A stretch of DNA of 64,000 nucleotides from Pholis gunnellus (Eukaryota; Chordata; Actinopteri; Perciformes; Pholidae). Positions within the stretch are counted from its first letter, which is position 1. Each line of letters opens with the position of its first letter. This document shows positions 37,084 to 50,396 of this stretch, piece by piece. Below the pieces are notes generated by a model. It was not told the origin of the DNA. It did no database searches and saw only the letters and a list, made by a program, of their open reading frames with translations. The translations under genes were made by a program, and so were the position numbers. The stretch is from the NCBI GenBank assembly GCA_910591455.2, contig OU342821.1:18551787-18615786 (forward strand), given 5' to 3'.

Positions 37084-40000
37084 GTTTGATAATATTGAAC
37101 GTGCCGCTTGTCTGAGTGAACCAGGCCAGCTGCCAGCTGACGTTCCTGATGGAGAATAGAAACGGCTTCTAACCCTGTAGTTATTAGAGGACGTAAGACT
37201 GATTACAGTTGTAAATATCATCTTCCATTTATTTCATCTTTAAGAGTCCATTATCGTGACATTAAAAATGAGAGATGATCGAGTTAACAGGACATTAAGC
37301 TCCCTGCCAGCCTCAAAATGAATTGTTTCCGCCTTTTACAACACTGGATGAGTCCGTGGATTAAGCATTTATGACACCTAACATCTTGCTCTGAGGATAA
37401 ATGAGAGGATGCTGGCAGATTGAATCAGCAAAGCTTTCTAATGCTGTATGTGTGCTCTGCTGTTGAATCTCCCCCTGCTGGCTCAGAAATCAATATCTTT
37501 CAGATAGTGCCGGGCATAATGGTGGGAAATATTACTTCAGACTGACAGTAGTTTTGGATCTACCGATGTAGTTGTCATGGTTAATAGAAGTCTGCTTCTT
37601 ACGCGTGGTTTCTGTACCATCCAAATGCATTCATTGGCCAGTTTGTTTGCTGCGTGAGGTCAATAAATGCACTCTTGAGATAATCTTCAATCAGTTTTAT
37701 AATGCATTCTGTCTTAACTCCTGTACTACACATGTGTTGGAAGCAGATAAGCAGCTTCATTGATCTATTCGACCTCTCCAGACACACTTCAGATCTATGA
37801 CTTTGAAGCAGCATCTAGATTAGATGAATCTCAGATTACATTTGTATTTAGGACTCTAATTAGGATCTTGTGTTCATTTTTATTGAGACTTCGTCTTAGT
37901 CCTGGGTCAAATGTTCCAGTTAGTTTGTATCGTATTTAGTCAACCTCATCCTGTTTTTTTGTCAAGTATTAGTTAACTTAAATTCCTAAATCTTATCTTA
38001 GCTAAAGGAAACCCAAACTATTTTAGTCAAGTTTAAGCCAAAATATCACCTCGTCGTCACCTCGTTGTTGCAGAAGATGACCTCTGTGACAGACGCATGT
38101 TTATGATACCTACATGTTCTGTTCAGCAAGATAATCTTCACAAAAGAGGCCGTGAAGGCTCATGTTGAAGTTCAGTTGAATCATTTAGCCACTTGTTAGC
38201 AACCACCCGTTTTATAAGACACGTAAAAGCTTCAAAATTCACCAGAGGGGTATTCACTGACATGTTTTATGCCGTAGAACAAAATGTTAAAATCTCCTAA
38301 ACTTGTGTTAACCACAGACATTATCTCAGACATCTAACCAAAGACCGGAAGTGCCAAAATGCTGATGAATTTACAGGTTGTAGGACTTCTTCCGTTCTCT
38401 CTCGCTGTCAAAATGACATGTAGCTCAAGTTAGCCGTTTGCTAAGTGTTGGATGAGGGTTGCCAATACCGACTCAGTGGAGCTTCTGATCACATGTCGGT
38501 GAGTAGATCTGCTCAGCGATCGGAGTAACTTTCTGGTACTCTGATGTCACACCAGGTGTTGATTTGACGACAGGTCTTAAAGGTTTTCCCGCCAGTCAGC
38601 AGCAAACCTCCGTAGAACCAAGTAGCCTTTTGATCTTGAGATGTAGGAAAATCCCAAATAAATCAAAGGGAATAATGAATGAACCATTACACATCGGCCT
38701 TTATACAAGAGCAGCGATGCAGCTTTGATGTGCCGCCGCGGGGATGAAATGTTGTTGCTAGAAACCAGTAATTGACATTTAGCCCGTGGAACAATAAACC
38801 GTCTCAGGTTCATCGTGTCACAATTGTTTTCTCTCCGGCGCTGAGAAGATTACTGGATAAACAATGATTAAACATACAAGGTTTACTTTCATCACCGGTT
38901 TGTTCTCCTGACGGACAACTTTTGAAGATGAAAGCTTTTCACGCAATTACTCTGTTTGTGTCGCCTGTTTGACAGATTTTAAACCTCTTAGGGATCATAA
39001 AATGTAATGGAAATACTTGTCTTTGTGCTAAGCATTATGCTGACTTTGAAAAACACACATGGGGGGCTGTTATTTCAATCTTGGATGTCGTCAAAAGTTT
39101 TGTTTGTTAGTAATTTTTGCACAGAACTCGAGCCTCGAGGCTTGCTAGATATTATCAGTAAACTATAACCTTTAGACGAAGGATTTAATTGAAAAGTGTA
39201 AGGTTTGTGTTTTATTTATTTAGTCTTAGAATCCTTTGAGAAAATGCTGAACCAACAATAATCCAATTAAATAACTTGTTTAAAAAGAAAAATGCATCAC
39301 CCAAAACCCATAAATATGTGTACGACACTGCATGTATATCACTATCGAAAGAGATTAAAAAGGCAGCGCAAGGGAAAATGCACGAATCTAATCTAATCTA
39401 AATCTAATTGATTTACACGCTGAAGGAATACTACGCGTATCGTTCCCGTGACAAGTCTCTCGTTGAATTAATCCCTCCTGGCCGGTCTCGGTGCGGTTTA
39501 TATTGCAGCGGCGAGTCCGCGGCATTGACACTCAGCTCAGGCTCCACTCTGACTCCGAGCGCATGAAGAGAAATGTCCGTCAGGAATTCTGAAGCGAGAG
39601 GCGAAGTCCACTCACTGATGAAAAGAAACACGTTTCCACGATGTCTGCTAATGCTGCCGAGGTTAACCGGCATGATAGGAAACATCACAGACTTTAAATC
39701 CTCCTTGTGGAGCGAGTCAGCACGATGAAATGTTCAGTTCACATTAATACGGCGATAGAGGTGTGACAATGAGATACAAGTACAAAAAGTTATGCTGTAT
39801 TACATGGCGGACCCCGCCAGTAACATTTTAAGGGTACAAGAGGCAATTCCAAAATAGTGAATGGATTTAATGAGTTTGAGGATTTGAGTGGCAGGTCCAG
39901 TAGTGGGCTTTAATGTTGTTAACGAGAGTTATCATCATTCCTTTCATGTTTTTGGGGAAAATCTATAAGCTCAGAGTTTCTGTTTTTACCAGAAAACCTC

Positions 40001-40207
40001 ATTTCGGGGAGAAGACAAACCAGGTCAGCGGGAGAGCTGGTGTTTGCATGCGTCTCACTCCGTTTCATTAAAACCACGTCACACGATGCTCTCGGTAATG
40101 TTCCGCTTTCTCTACGCGAGCTTTGCTTACTCAGAAAGCTGTCGAAACGGTGTCGAGCATCAAAAGCGTGAATAAGCAAGACGTGTATTCCTCTCTAGGT
40201 TAAATAT

Positions 40208-40245
40208 CTGATTCATTGAACACATGAATACATTCAATGAATCAG
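40208..40245. repeat. perfect 13-bp stem-loop
   Basis: Arms ctgattcattgaa (40208-40220) and its exact complement (40233-40245) are separated by 12 nt. No T-run or promoter context gives it a clear role. Confidence 0.6.
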
Positions 40246-41473
40246 TTTACTGTCATCATATTTTTTTTTTTATCTCAGTTTGCCGTTTGTTGTCAACTTC
40301 CCTCTGTTGTTCGGTGCGCTGTGATTGGTGGATATCCCACAACTGTAAGTCATTCCCTGCTGGTAATTAGTGTTGCGTGAGCTGCGGTCGTGCTTCCCAA
40401 GGAATTGGCTGTGCCCTTGGTCTTCAGCAGGCAGCAGGGGAGGCCAGACATTAAGCCCTAATTGATAGCAAAGGGAGAAGTCGGGGCTTAGCACTGGTTT
40501 CTGCTGACTGCAGCCAAATACACATCTACTCGATGTCCTACACCGGTGGAGACAAAGGACCTCGCCCTTATCGGCTTGTTATTAGACAATGAAATGTCTG
40601 ATGATCAAATCAGTGGGATTTGTAGTCGCAACATAAAACTGATCCAAAGCCTGCTTGTTTATCGGTGCTCTTTTTTCTTTTCTTTTTTTTACAACAAGAG
40701 AACAGACCCAGTGAGGAGAGATTAGAAATAATCAGAGCTGGAGGGCTTTGGAGGGAAATGTCGTGAGGCCGATAAAACAACTTGATTCTTCACAAGAAAC
40801 CACTGTAATTACACCGACACTTGTGTTAACTCTGTGGGGGATGAAGTGATCGTCCGTCTCTGTGGCTGATGTTTCCACGCTGCACAAATCAACAGATGCT
40901 GCAGCAGCAGCAGCCAATGTGCCCCGATGTATTTTACTCAATCGTTCCTGACAGCTTTTAGAGAAATATCTTCTTCTGCGTGTCTTAATTGGTTTTTGTC
41001 ATTTTACTTTCTGTGAAGCTGAACAGCACAGTGTTATCCTTTTTTAGTAAGAACCTTGTGAGAGCGCGTAGTCCCTCAAGAAATCCATGAGGGCATCGTT
41101 GGTGCTGCACCTCTGTGTAACTCTGCCTTCTGCAGTTTGACTTCAGCAACATTTACAGTACTGCCTTTGATGCAATGAACTTAAAAGGAGATAAACACGT
41201 CAGTTTTCAGGTTACTTTGTCCTTCCAGTGTCTTTCTTTAATACACTTGTAGTCCAGTTGTGTGAGATGAGCTGTAACGGTGTCACACCTGCTCTGGGAT
41301 CTTCTTCTGTGTGAGGCTGTAAAGATGCAGCTGCAGCAGGATCGTGAGCTGTTGGTTATCTTTTAACAAAACATCAATCTCCTCCTTATTCTTCTCTATT
41401 TATTTTGGTCTGTACATTTAATGTACAAGCTTGCTGGCTGTCATTTATATAAATGGCAAAAAACACAAACGTG

Positions 41474-41705
41474 TGGGTATGACTGGGCAATATATCAATA
41501 TTATATCAATATTATATCAATACTGTGATCTATGAAGTGTTGTCTTTCCTGCTTTTAAAGGCTGCATTACAGTGAAGTGATCCACTCACCAGGATGTTCT
41601 CACTGCTCTATTATTTGCCTTTACTCACGTAATCATCAAATACACATTAAAGATGATTATTTATCAGAAAATGATTGTGTAAATTGTGTAGATTCACCAG
41701 CTTTG
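41474..41705. mobile_element. truncated MITE next to a mast4 acceptor
   Basis: It begins gggcaatatatcaatattat with three tandem atatcaatatt-type units. It then carries gctgcattacagtgaagtga, tctattatttgcctttactc and gatgattatttatcagaaaa, text typical of a common teleost repeat whose ends read tgggcaatatatcgatatt. The right terminus is missing. It ends about 75 bp before the exon at 41782. Confidence 0.6.
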
Positions 41706-41781
41706 TATCATTGATTGATTGATGGATGGATTTTTATTTTGGGGTTTTTTGTACTTATAACTCTTTTCTTCTCATTTACAG

Positions 41782-41813
41782 AAAGAGCTGAGTCTTCCTA
41801 GAAGAGGCAGTTT
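41782..41813 (+). CDS. mast4: mast4 32-nt common exon (KELSLPRRGSF)
   Basis: This very short exon lies between a good acceptor (cttctcatttacag) and a consensus donor (TT|GTAAGT). It encodes KELSLPRRGS plus the first two bases of a Phe codon completed by C at 60658 (or at 50397). The peptide is nearly invariant among MAST2, MAST3 and MAST4. RRGS is a classic basophilic phosphorylation motif. The exon enters in phase 0 from exon 3 or from the MDESS exon and leaves in phase 2. Isoforms starting at 48662 or 55558 omit it. Confidence 0.95.
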
Positions 41814-43384
41814 GTAAGTACCCAGATGTGTGTCACACACACACACACAGACATCTGCTTTCAATCCAACCGCAACATCCTGTTGTTACAAAATGTTTTT
41901 AGTGCAGATACTCAATTTAGCTGAGGTAATATTTGCATAAAGGTTTATGTATAAAAGTTCTACTTTTTAACCTATTTAAGCCCAAAGACTACATTTATGA
42001 TAAAGAGAAATAACCAACATTATTCCTTCTGTTTGCGTTAAAGTCTTTACATTTGGTTCAAACATACAACTTTGACATGTTTCGATCACATGAAAAATCA
42101 CCTTTATCAATAGTTAGTTTGGATTTTTGAAAACGCTAAAAGATTCATAGATACTTTTTGTTTGCTTCTTCTATATCTCAGAACTATTTTGATTTAGAAA
42201 ACTATTAATCCTCAAATATATAAAGGAACTCAGCTGTATGCTAATGTCAATAAACATTAATCACAGTATTCTATAGTCGGCTGCTTGATATAAACATAAA
42301 ATAATCAAACATCTGCTCGTGGTTGTTTCTCTGTGAACAGCACTCAGATAAGACGTTTTGATAAATGACTTTAATATGCAGCATTAATGCAGATCGTACT
42401 GTGACTCAGAGGTGATGACGTCTGCGTGATGTTTAGATTCAGAGACTCTGACTTTGTGTTCTCATCATCATGCACGATGGTGTCAATTAATCACATTTAA
42501 TCGGCTGTGAAATGATGTAAATCAGCGTCCCAATAAGCGAAATATCATTTATATATGGAATTTGTTAGATATGCATACTTAGTTTTAGAATCATAATGTA
42601 TTCCTTTTTTTCCATCCTGTTGATTGACACAATAAGAGAACAAGAAGAAACGCATCTTAGATGAATCTGGAACAAATGGATTTAATATTTACTTTGACAG
42701 CAAAGTGAACAGTCGTCAACTTCTTCTTCTGTTGCCTTCAACCAAACATCTCTCTGTGAAAGGTGCATTCTCTAGTCTCCACATGAAAGTTCACTCCTGT
42801 AGTTACTGATCACCACCTTTCAGCGGTTGGAGGTTGTTATTTTTTTGGCAGCTGCCTGCAGTATTTTTAATAAATACATGTTTTATTATCTCCTATTTTC
42901 TTTGGAAATACCCAAGAGGGACTAGCAGTGGGTCTCTGGGGAGCGTTAAACCCACTACTTTAAGATATTTCTCTCCAGAATGTACTGAGGACGGGACATG
43001 TTTATGTTTGTCTGGGATCTGTTTAAATACAACAGGAGGGAGCTGGTGAAAAAAGCCCATTAGCTGTTTCCAATGAAATACTTTTCTTAAGATGTTTTCT
43101 TAAAAAATGGCTCAGAATCATTTCCATGTTTTTTAAAATATTGCTTGATAAATATGATCTGCTTTACATTTGAATTAATGAGTTGCTTTCTAATCAAAAA
43201 GTTGATGGATTTGCATTTATTCCACCACAATATGGAAAGCAGAGTGAAATACATCATTCTTAATGATCCGTTCTTATAATGGTGTATTTAGTCATGAGAA
43301 AGAGAGGATGTGTACAATGAATGAAACAGCCCATAAAGCTACGACAAGGAGCTTTCTCTTTGTGTTGATGTTGTTGGTCCCTGT

Positions 43385-43680
43385 GGACGAAAGTGGTAGT
43401 GTTTCCAGGGGGACACTGAAAAGTGATGCACACGGCTGGGACATGCAGCACTTGTTGCCGTTTATGGATTTCTTTCATGTTTCGTCATTGCTGTTGGAAA
43501 ATGACTGAAAAGATTTGTACTTATGTTAACATTGTGAGCACATGATTCAGATAGTTTATTATTAAAACTATCTGAGTCGTGCAATCACAAAAAGTTCATC
43601 ATCCACAAACTGCAACAGTGTCCCAGCCGTGTGCAACAACAGTGTCCCCTGGAAACCGCTTCCGTCGTGTTGTGAGCTTC
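43385..43680. repeat. imperfect long inverted repeat (fold-back)
   Basis: The left arm (about 43388-43478) and the reverse complement of the right arm (about 43595-43680) share ggggacact, tgcacacggctgggaca, a ttgttgc.gttt.tggat block, and a gacg.aag.gg edge. An inner pair, gattcagatagttt / aaactatctgagtc (43544-43578), continues the symmetry, with an extra insertion in the left arm. In RNA this would make a long hairpin in intron 4. No target duplication was identified. Confidence 0.65.
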
Positions 43681-45282
43681 TTGCAGCGCTTTTTCCCAAA
43701 TAATCTGAGGTTTTCTGCGTCGTTAAGTTGGTGAGGATGTTTTTCTAAAATGCCGAGCACGTGATTGGTCGTCTGCGGCTCAGGGGCCAGAGCAGGACGT
43801 CCTCGCCCTTTTCCAGCTCCGCCCGTCCACATGTGGAAGTGTCCTTGAGCGCGGCACTAAACCCTAAGTTGCTCCCCTGAGTGCTTTACAGCAGCCCCGC
43901 TGCTCCTCAGTGCTTAGGATGGGTTCAATGCAGGGATCAGGTTTTATGTATGTGATGATAGAAATTAAGTTTATGTTTCAAGAATGGTGAAGATGTTTTT
44001 TTATTTATTTGCTTATTGTGTCTCTTTGCATGCGTTTTTAACATGCCGTGCGTTTAGCTCTCAGGGCCACCGCACATTAAAGATGATGAAATGCATAGTT
44101 TGTGCAGGTGAAGCCATAATATACTTCCTGGTTATTGATTTTTGCTTTAGTTTGAAACATTTAATGGCGGAAGAGAACGATTTACCACCTTGCTGCTCTC
44201 GCTGGCACCACACCAGAGGGGTTACCCGGTGTAATAGAGGTGAGCAATTACCAACGGGCTGCAGTGAGATCACCAACTGCACCGCGTTTATATTTAGAGC
44301 GCCGGAGCCTCTGGTGACCTTGGTAACCATAGAAATGGTGTTTCGATACGACAAAAGTTGAGATGACTGCTTCGAATTCATCCCAACTGCTGTTAATTGA
44401 AATCTCTTGGAATAATTTGTCAAGTCGATAATGAAGTGAGCGTTCCTGCGTTTTGTCAGATTTGGTGTTACCGCCTTATTCTGCAGCTGCTGTGTCGCTC
44501 GTGTGCTTGATGTCGACGTGATGATGCGACAGGTGCAGGAGGAGAGGAGGGAACATGGAAAAAGAACTTAACTCTTGCATCCACGTCGGCTCGGCGTCAT
44601 TAACATGCCGGCTGGTGTCAACACGACCACGGTCAGCCTTTTCCACAAGCTCGTTACAGCTCAGGATTTATTATTTAATGGTCTTTTCCGCTGCCACAAG
44701 AGAGAGTTGGGTTGCATCTTTCAGGGTGATGTCATCTGTGGAGTTGTTTTCCAACGCGAGTCACTCTGGTTGTGTGATGACTGGAACCTATTTATAGGCT
44801 GACCTAAATAACTGGGAGTCTTTCGCTGGGTCAAATATTATAAATTGGCAACTCAAGGCGCACTCGTATAGAGTTGTTGACCATTTTTGTTTGATTCCTA
44901 TTTCTCAAGCGCAGCAACAGCTCGGCCGGTTGCGGTTTTCACCGTCGTGCCGTCCAACCACATGAGCTGCTTCCCCTGCAACAGGATCTCAAAGAGGAAT
45001 TGTTGACTGTAGATTCTGTTACGCCGTCTTTTTACGGTGATATTCAATTCAACAGATGTTATCCGCTGCAGATGAAGAGGTTGGACATTCACCCTTTAGA
45101 TTTATGAGTGTTATTTTTTATATAATACACAATATCTCCTTTTTTTGAGCATGAAATATATGTTTGTGTAGTTTTATTTATTTAGGATATTTTTTATATG
45201 TATTTTTTTCACGCTCCAATTCCGACGTCTGAATATTCTTAGAAATTAAAAGTTCGTTGCTCTTTGAAAAGGTGTACTTGCG

Positions 45283-45380
45283 TCATTATGCTAATATATT
45301 ATCAATATATCAGTGGCAAAATGGTTTTAAAAAATGATATCGTTTATTGCAATTATTTGTGGGACAATATCTAGTCCTTG
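45283..45380. repeat. MITE fragment related to 41474-41705
   Basis: The text ctaatatattatcaatatat, followed by atgatatcgtttattgcaat and gggacaatatctagtcc, resembles the terminal portion of the tgggcaatatatcgatatt repeat family. Confidence 0.4.
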
Positions 45381-48229
45381 TAGTAACTTCTGATTTTGAG
45401 TTTAGCTGAAGACTAACAAGATATTTGGTATTTCTCTCTTAAAAAACAATGTTCATACAGTTTTATGCATTGAAATCAATCATAAGCTCAGTTCACACAT
45501 TTTGCAAAGGCGGATTTGTCTCCACAAATGTGTTATAGACCAATATAAAGCTGCTCAAATCAATATTGGTGTATTGGTAATGGACTACATGACGATGCTC
45601 GGTGGGGAAATTGTCGCTTGTAAGATAATTATCACCGACTCAGCATTTCCTCACTTGATTGTTTTGGTTTTGCAGCCCACACTTTGTTGTTTTGGTTCTT
45701 GTCGCACTGCCCCCAAGTGGCCAGAAATGGCTTCAGACAAGTTGAAGATTGTGTTTCAATCATTATTTTATTTATTGAATTATTATTATGGAGGCAGAGT
45801 ATCATTTATTATGAATACCAGGAGGAACATTTGACCACGAGGTTTTTATTAGTTTTCAGTGTTTAAATCTAGTGTTGATACACTAGAGCATCATTATCTT
45901 TGAACACATTTTTATTTAGATGCCTTGTGGATAAGTAAGAGTATATTTTGTTTCCCAAAAGAAAAGAAAACACTCGATAGACATTAACAAAACAAGCGCT
46001 CAAGATAAGAAGTGGCTGCTCCACAGTGAACATAACATACATTTCTCCAAGCCCCAATTATAACAAGTGTTTGTTTTTACAAAGTTCTTTGCAATCGTTG
46101 CCTCATCCTCTCCTGCAGTATGAGCTTTCATAATGACAATGTTTAGTTTTTTTTCTAATATACGCCAACAATGTAGTGCTCTGTGAGTGTGACCCTAATT
46201 AAACAATATGCTTACAAGGAGTTGCAAGAAATTGCAGCAGCTTCAGACGCGAGCTGTGGCATTAATTCAAAGGTGTAAACGTGGTGCATGTGATACCGAC
46301 TGCAGATCAAATGATGAGTAAGAAGATGCTGTTTAGTGACGCGCAAACGAGTGGCTTTCTGAATCCCATGCCGGTCGCTGAGAGGCTGATGTGTGTCTGC
46401 AGCTCTTTGCATCGAGGTAGAACTGATTCCAAACGAATTCCAGCTGAACAATAGAAGCTCCGTGCTGTGAGTCAGGTACAGTAGCGGTTGTGTATTATCA
46501 TGAAGACATTGGTGAGTCACCAAAAGCCGGTAACGCCGCTCGACGTGATAATTATCACAAATCACTTGAATAATAGCTTCCCTCCTGCTCATGGAGGCAG
46601 AATTTAACTGTGTTTAGTCAACCACTGGTAGTCAAGGATGGTGTTGTTGTTTTTGTTTGTGGAAAAGTGTCCAGTGAATCAGAGGAGGCCTTGTGACCGA
46701 TGAGACCCAATCAGGAATCTTAACGAGGTCGTCTGCGTCATCGCTTTCAAAAAGTCTAAAATAAACCGGAGCCAGAAGTGTTTTCAAAAGCCTTCGTGTT
46801 GGGGGTCCGGAAACATGGACGCCATAGGCATGAATGTAGCAAAAGTTCTGAGTTTTCAAAATGAAAACGTATTCATGTGGATGTAGCCTCGAGATGCTAC
46901 ATGCTATGGCGGTGTGAAGGGCTCTGTGTGATTTCACAAACAGATCCGATACTCACCTGTTGTTCGTACGGATCGTTGGAGGTCTCTACTCTCGTCTCTG
47001 GTCGTACATCACGAGTCTCTGAACACGTTGTCTCACGAGTCCTTAGTTTATTATACTATATGGCTCTTTTTGAATCCACTGCATATCCCAAGACACATTT
47101 TAGGGCAGAATGCATTACCACAGCAGCCTGCTCAATTCATGTATTTTTAAAAGGAGGAAAAAAGCCGACCATGTGCTGCGAGGAAGTCGTGGGTCTGAGG
47201 TTTCGTCTTCTGACACAGGCTCCCCTCACAAGCTATGATTTAATAGGCTCGCTTCAGTTAGAATTTTCTTTTATTTCCCTGCATTCAAATATAGAAGTCC
47301 ATGAACAATAGTCTTCTTGTTGAACTCACAACGCATGATGGAAATTGTATCCGATTAAAAAAGATGAAAGACTAAAAAGCATCACTGCACACGGGGCAAT
47401 GCTGTGTACTCGAAGTTTGTAGTCGACTCTTGACCTGCTTTGTACATCTTCATATACTCCAGTTCCTGCCTGCGTTACTAGTTCTATGGTTAATGCAGTG
47501 TTTTGGTGTCGTCTGCAGTGACTCTTTGCTCCTCAAACACGCTCAGAGTAATAAAGAATTCATTAGTGTACTGGATGAGTGAGTGCAGCAGCTGTTTTCT
47601 ACACTTCTCCCATCATTCCAGTTTAAACAAAAAGCCTCGTCATACAGCAGCTGCTGTAGCGGACTCTCATAGTAGTGTGAATTATCCGAATAAGCCCCCC
47701 CCCCCCTCTTTTGTCATGCAGTACTTTATCTTTTGGACAGTCATGAGTCATTGATTCATTTTTGACTTCTGGCGATGTTGAACGAGCTTCTGCAACAATA
47801 AACGTGGATGAAATGCCTCATGGGGAGGTTTTACCTAATGATAAGCAGCAGCCTCTGGGGTCCGTTGAATCCCTGCAGGGGCGAGGACACTCTGCTGCGT
47901 CACCATGCTTCATGAATCTGGGTTTCAGTCTTTGACTCCACAATCACAGCAAACACGCACATGCCTCTCTGAGCGAAGCGCACTCACTTCATGCCGCCTG
48001 AAAGGTTAAATGTTATAAACGAATTCCTTCTTTATTGTTTTTCTCTGTATGATTTCCTGTATAAGAAGGACCTGAGTGCGTTCTGTCTAGCTGTACACTG
48101 ACTGACGTAGAGTGACAGGTAGTGGTGCATTATGTTTTTTTTTCTATCCAAGATGACATCATCCCCCCCCCGTGCTCGTGGCGACATTGCATCGTGCGGC
48201 ACGTGCCCCTGTGTTAGCATCCTGTCAAG

Positions 48230-48661
48230 GTGACTGCGTGTGTGAAGAGGGGGGAAGGCGCAAAATGTAGATTTTATTTATTGCATTCATTTCTGCTACG
48301 TAGCAAGTTACCAGCTGGTGGAGGAGGGGGTCAGATATGTGCATGCGTTTGTGAGGGAGCAGGGGGGCGTGGCTTAGGGGAGGGGATTGTCCTGCCTCCA
48401 TGCCCTCCGCAGGCTACTGAGGATCTTATTTGACAGCTTCAAGGTGGGAAGTAGAAAGACCAAAACAAGAACCGTAGCCCCCTTTTTTCTGATTTTACCC
48501 CCCTCCCTTTTTTTTGTGGGGGGAGAGAGAAAACCAATCCGTCTCATCGCACTGTGGTGGCTGGGTTTGGCTCTTTGTCAGTGCAGGGGGTGGGAGGGCG
48601 GCAGGCAGGCAGCGTGAACGCATATCATGACCACAATAGAGCAAACGAGCACAGTTCAGCC
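48230..48661 (+). promoter_or_regulatory. promoter and leader of the MKAQ isoform
   Basis: A G-rich stretch contains GGAGG and GGGGCG elements (about 48316-48390), C and T runs, and GGGTGGGAGGGCGGCAGGC just before the leader. This local GC rise in an AT-rich intron, directly upstream of a coding start with good context, indicates an internal promoter. No TATA box was recognised. CpG density is only moderate. Confidence 0.5.
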
Positions 48662-48665
48662 ATGA
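48627..48665 (+). other. upstream ORF with stop overlapping the MKAQ start
   Basis: ATG 48627 opens a 12-codon frame ending TGA at 48663-48665, which overlaps the main ATG (48662-48664) as ATGA. This is the arrangement seen in termination-reinitiation or leaky-scanning control. It depends on the leader including 48627. Confidence 0.5.
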
Positions 48666-48708
48666 AAGCCCAGCGGGAGAGGCTCAGAATTCCGGGGCTG
48701 ACGCTAGA
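48662..48708 (+). CDS. mast4: mast4 alternative first exon C (MKAQ start)
   Basis: ATG 48662 (context cagccATGa) encodes MKAQRERLRIPGLTL and two bases (GA) before the donor GTGAGT at 48709, phase 2. Joined to C at 60658 it gives an Asp codon and ...GLTLD-CRTSNRKSLIG. Joined to the cassette at 50397 it gives GLTLD-LTPRSLSP. I recall MAST isoforms with closely similar MKAQRERL starts, which supports the call. The isoform lacks the KELSLPRRGS exon and everything upstream. The peptide is basic and may act in localisation (inference). Confidence 0.75.
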
Positions 48709-48918
48709 GTGAGTATTTTCCTCCGTTATCCTACCGGGGAGGCAGCTCCCCTGCAGTCTGTAGATTCATCTTTGTGTCATATTTGTTGCTGTCTTTCACT
48801 GTTGCTTGTGCAGCGTTAGCATTAGCAGCAGCAGCAGCAGCAGCATCTGCAGCAGGAAGTCTAATGTCAAATCCTTCACAGCTAGGCAACAGAGGCTTAC
48901 TTGTGGTTGTGTGCCTGT

Positions 48919-49034
<116 letters not shown>

Positions 49035-49175
49035 GTCTACGCATTTATGTTTTCATGCTCGTGTGTGTGTGCGTGTGTGTGATGGATAGCCAGATAACGT
49101 GTCATGCAAAGGAGTGCCGCAACTGCACAGCATGCTTTCTTTGCTGGCGTGAGACACACACAGTGCATACGGAGG

Positions 49176-49178
<3 letters not shown>

Positions 49179-49206
<28 letters not shown>
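49179..49206. repeat. (CA)n microsatellite
   Basis: About 14 CA units, complementary to the TG tract at 48922-49024 and 155 bp away, so the two could pair as a hairpin in the nascent transcript. A small AT/TG-rich tract follows at about 49397-49446. Confidence 0.9.
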
Positions 49207-49212
<6 letters not shown>

Positions 49213-49404
49213 TACTCATATCACACCTATGACGAGTGTTTGTTGGATGTGATCATTAAGGCAGTGAATCACTGTGTGTTTATACGGCAGGTTTCCTCTT
49301 TCATCAAAGCCACAGTCATTTGACTTGATGATGTATTCATTTATTTAGGTCAACAAGGTATTTGTTCTGGTTCCCTTTACAAATTGATGAGGGATGTGTG
49401 TATA

Positions 49405-49438
<34 letters not shown>

Positions 49439-50396
49439 CATATATGCGTGTGTTTCTGATTGTCAACAAATCCCATGAAAAGACCAACAGCATGAGAGTG
49501 CGTCTCTCAATACTTTCTGACCTCCTCGTCTGTGGCTCTCACCTCCGAGCCCATTGGTTCCTACTGTAGATCTTTATATGTTTTATATAAAACTACAAAC
49601 AACCGGCTAGTTTAATATTACTCAAAAAGGAGGAAAGAGTCCATTTGTGCATTATTTTCATCAGCAGATTATTAATCCACATTTGCTGTGCTCTTGAGTA
49701 TTTACTGCTGCAAGATGATGCATGAAGAGTTGACTCAAAATAAACTACAGTGCGACAGTGAGGCTCATTGATGGGTTTTTTAAACAGTGTTTGGACAGCA
49801 ATGAAGCTCTGTGGCACAAAGGAATAACATATATCAGCCTTTGGATCCATAGAAAATTGTCATCAGTATGATACAGACGTAGTTCGGTTTGGTCTTTTCA
49901 GGGAATGTCTTGAAAATAAGAGAAAAATCACCAGACTTACCCTTTAAAAAGTCTGTTTTGGACTGCATCTGCAGTAAAGTTACTCACCTCTATGTGACCT
50001 CATGCTCTGCAGTGCCACTGTTCAGTTCAAAAAGGGCTCGATCCATGACGTCACATGATAAAGTGAAAGTCTTTGTGTACGATTCCGACATGTCGCACCT
50101 CATCACAACTATACAGTGTGTGAAAATAGGTTAATCTGAAGCTTTCGAGCGCGTATTCTTTGATTTTTAGTCTGAATCGAAGCAACCCCGACGTCAAACA
50201 AAAGAACCAGACGAATACCTTGGGAACCTGCTCTTTAAACACAATTTTGGTTCACCGGACAGGGATCATTACTCTTCATGATGCTGCTGTCTTCATGTGG
50301 GCACACGACAGACCTGTGTGTGTGTGTGTGGTGGGGGGGTTTCTGTCATATGTGTGATAAAAGACAACTATTCACTACACTCCATTTAACTTCCAG

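Larger units (their letters stand above)
23131..41781 (+). other. mast4 intron 3 (18.7 kb), hosts the MDESS promoter
   Basis: The borders are GTGAGT ... TCTCATTTACAG. Beyond the elements listed separately I see only low-complexity and unassigned intronic DNA, including long T and A runs and tandem gctaa units at about 33931-33957. There are several chance open frames. The intron contains an alternative first exon at 31936, so it is also the promoter region of a shorter isoform. Confidence 0.8.

Noticed and set aside
44555..45092. Adjacent plausible frames on plus (44575-44802) and minus (44898-45092) strands
   Set aside because: They are short, with no recognised family and no splice sites giving a consistent gene structure.
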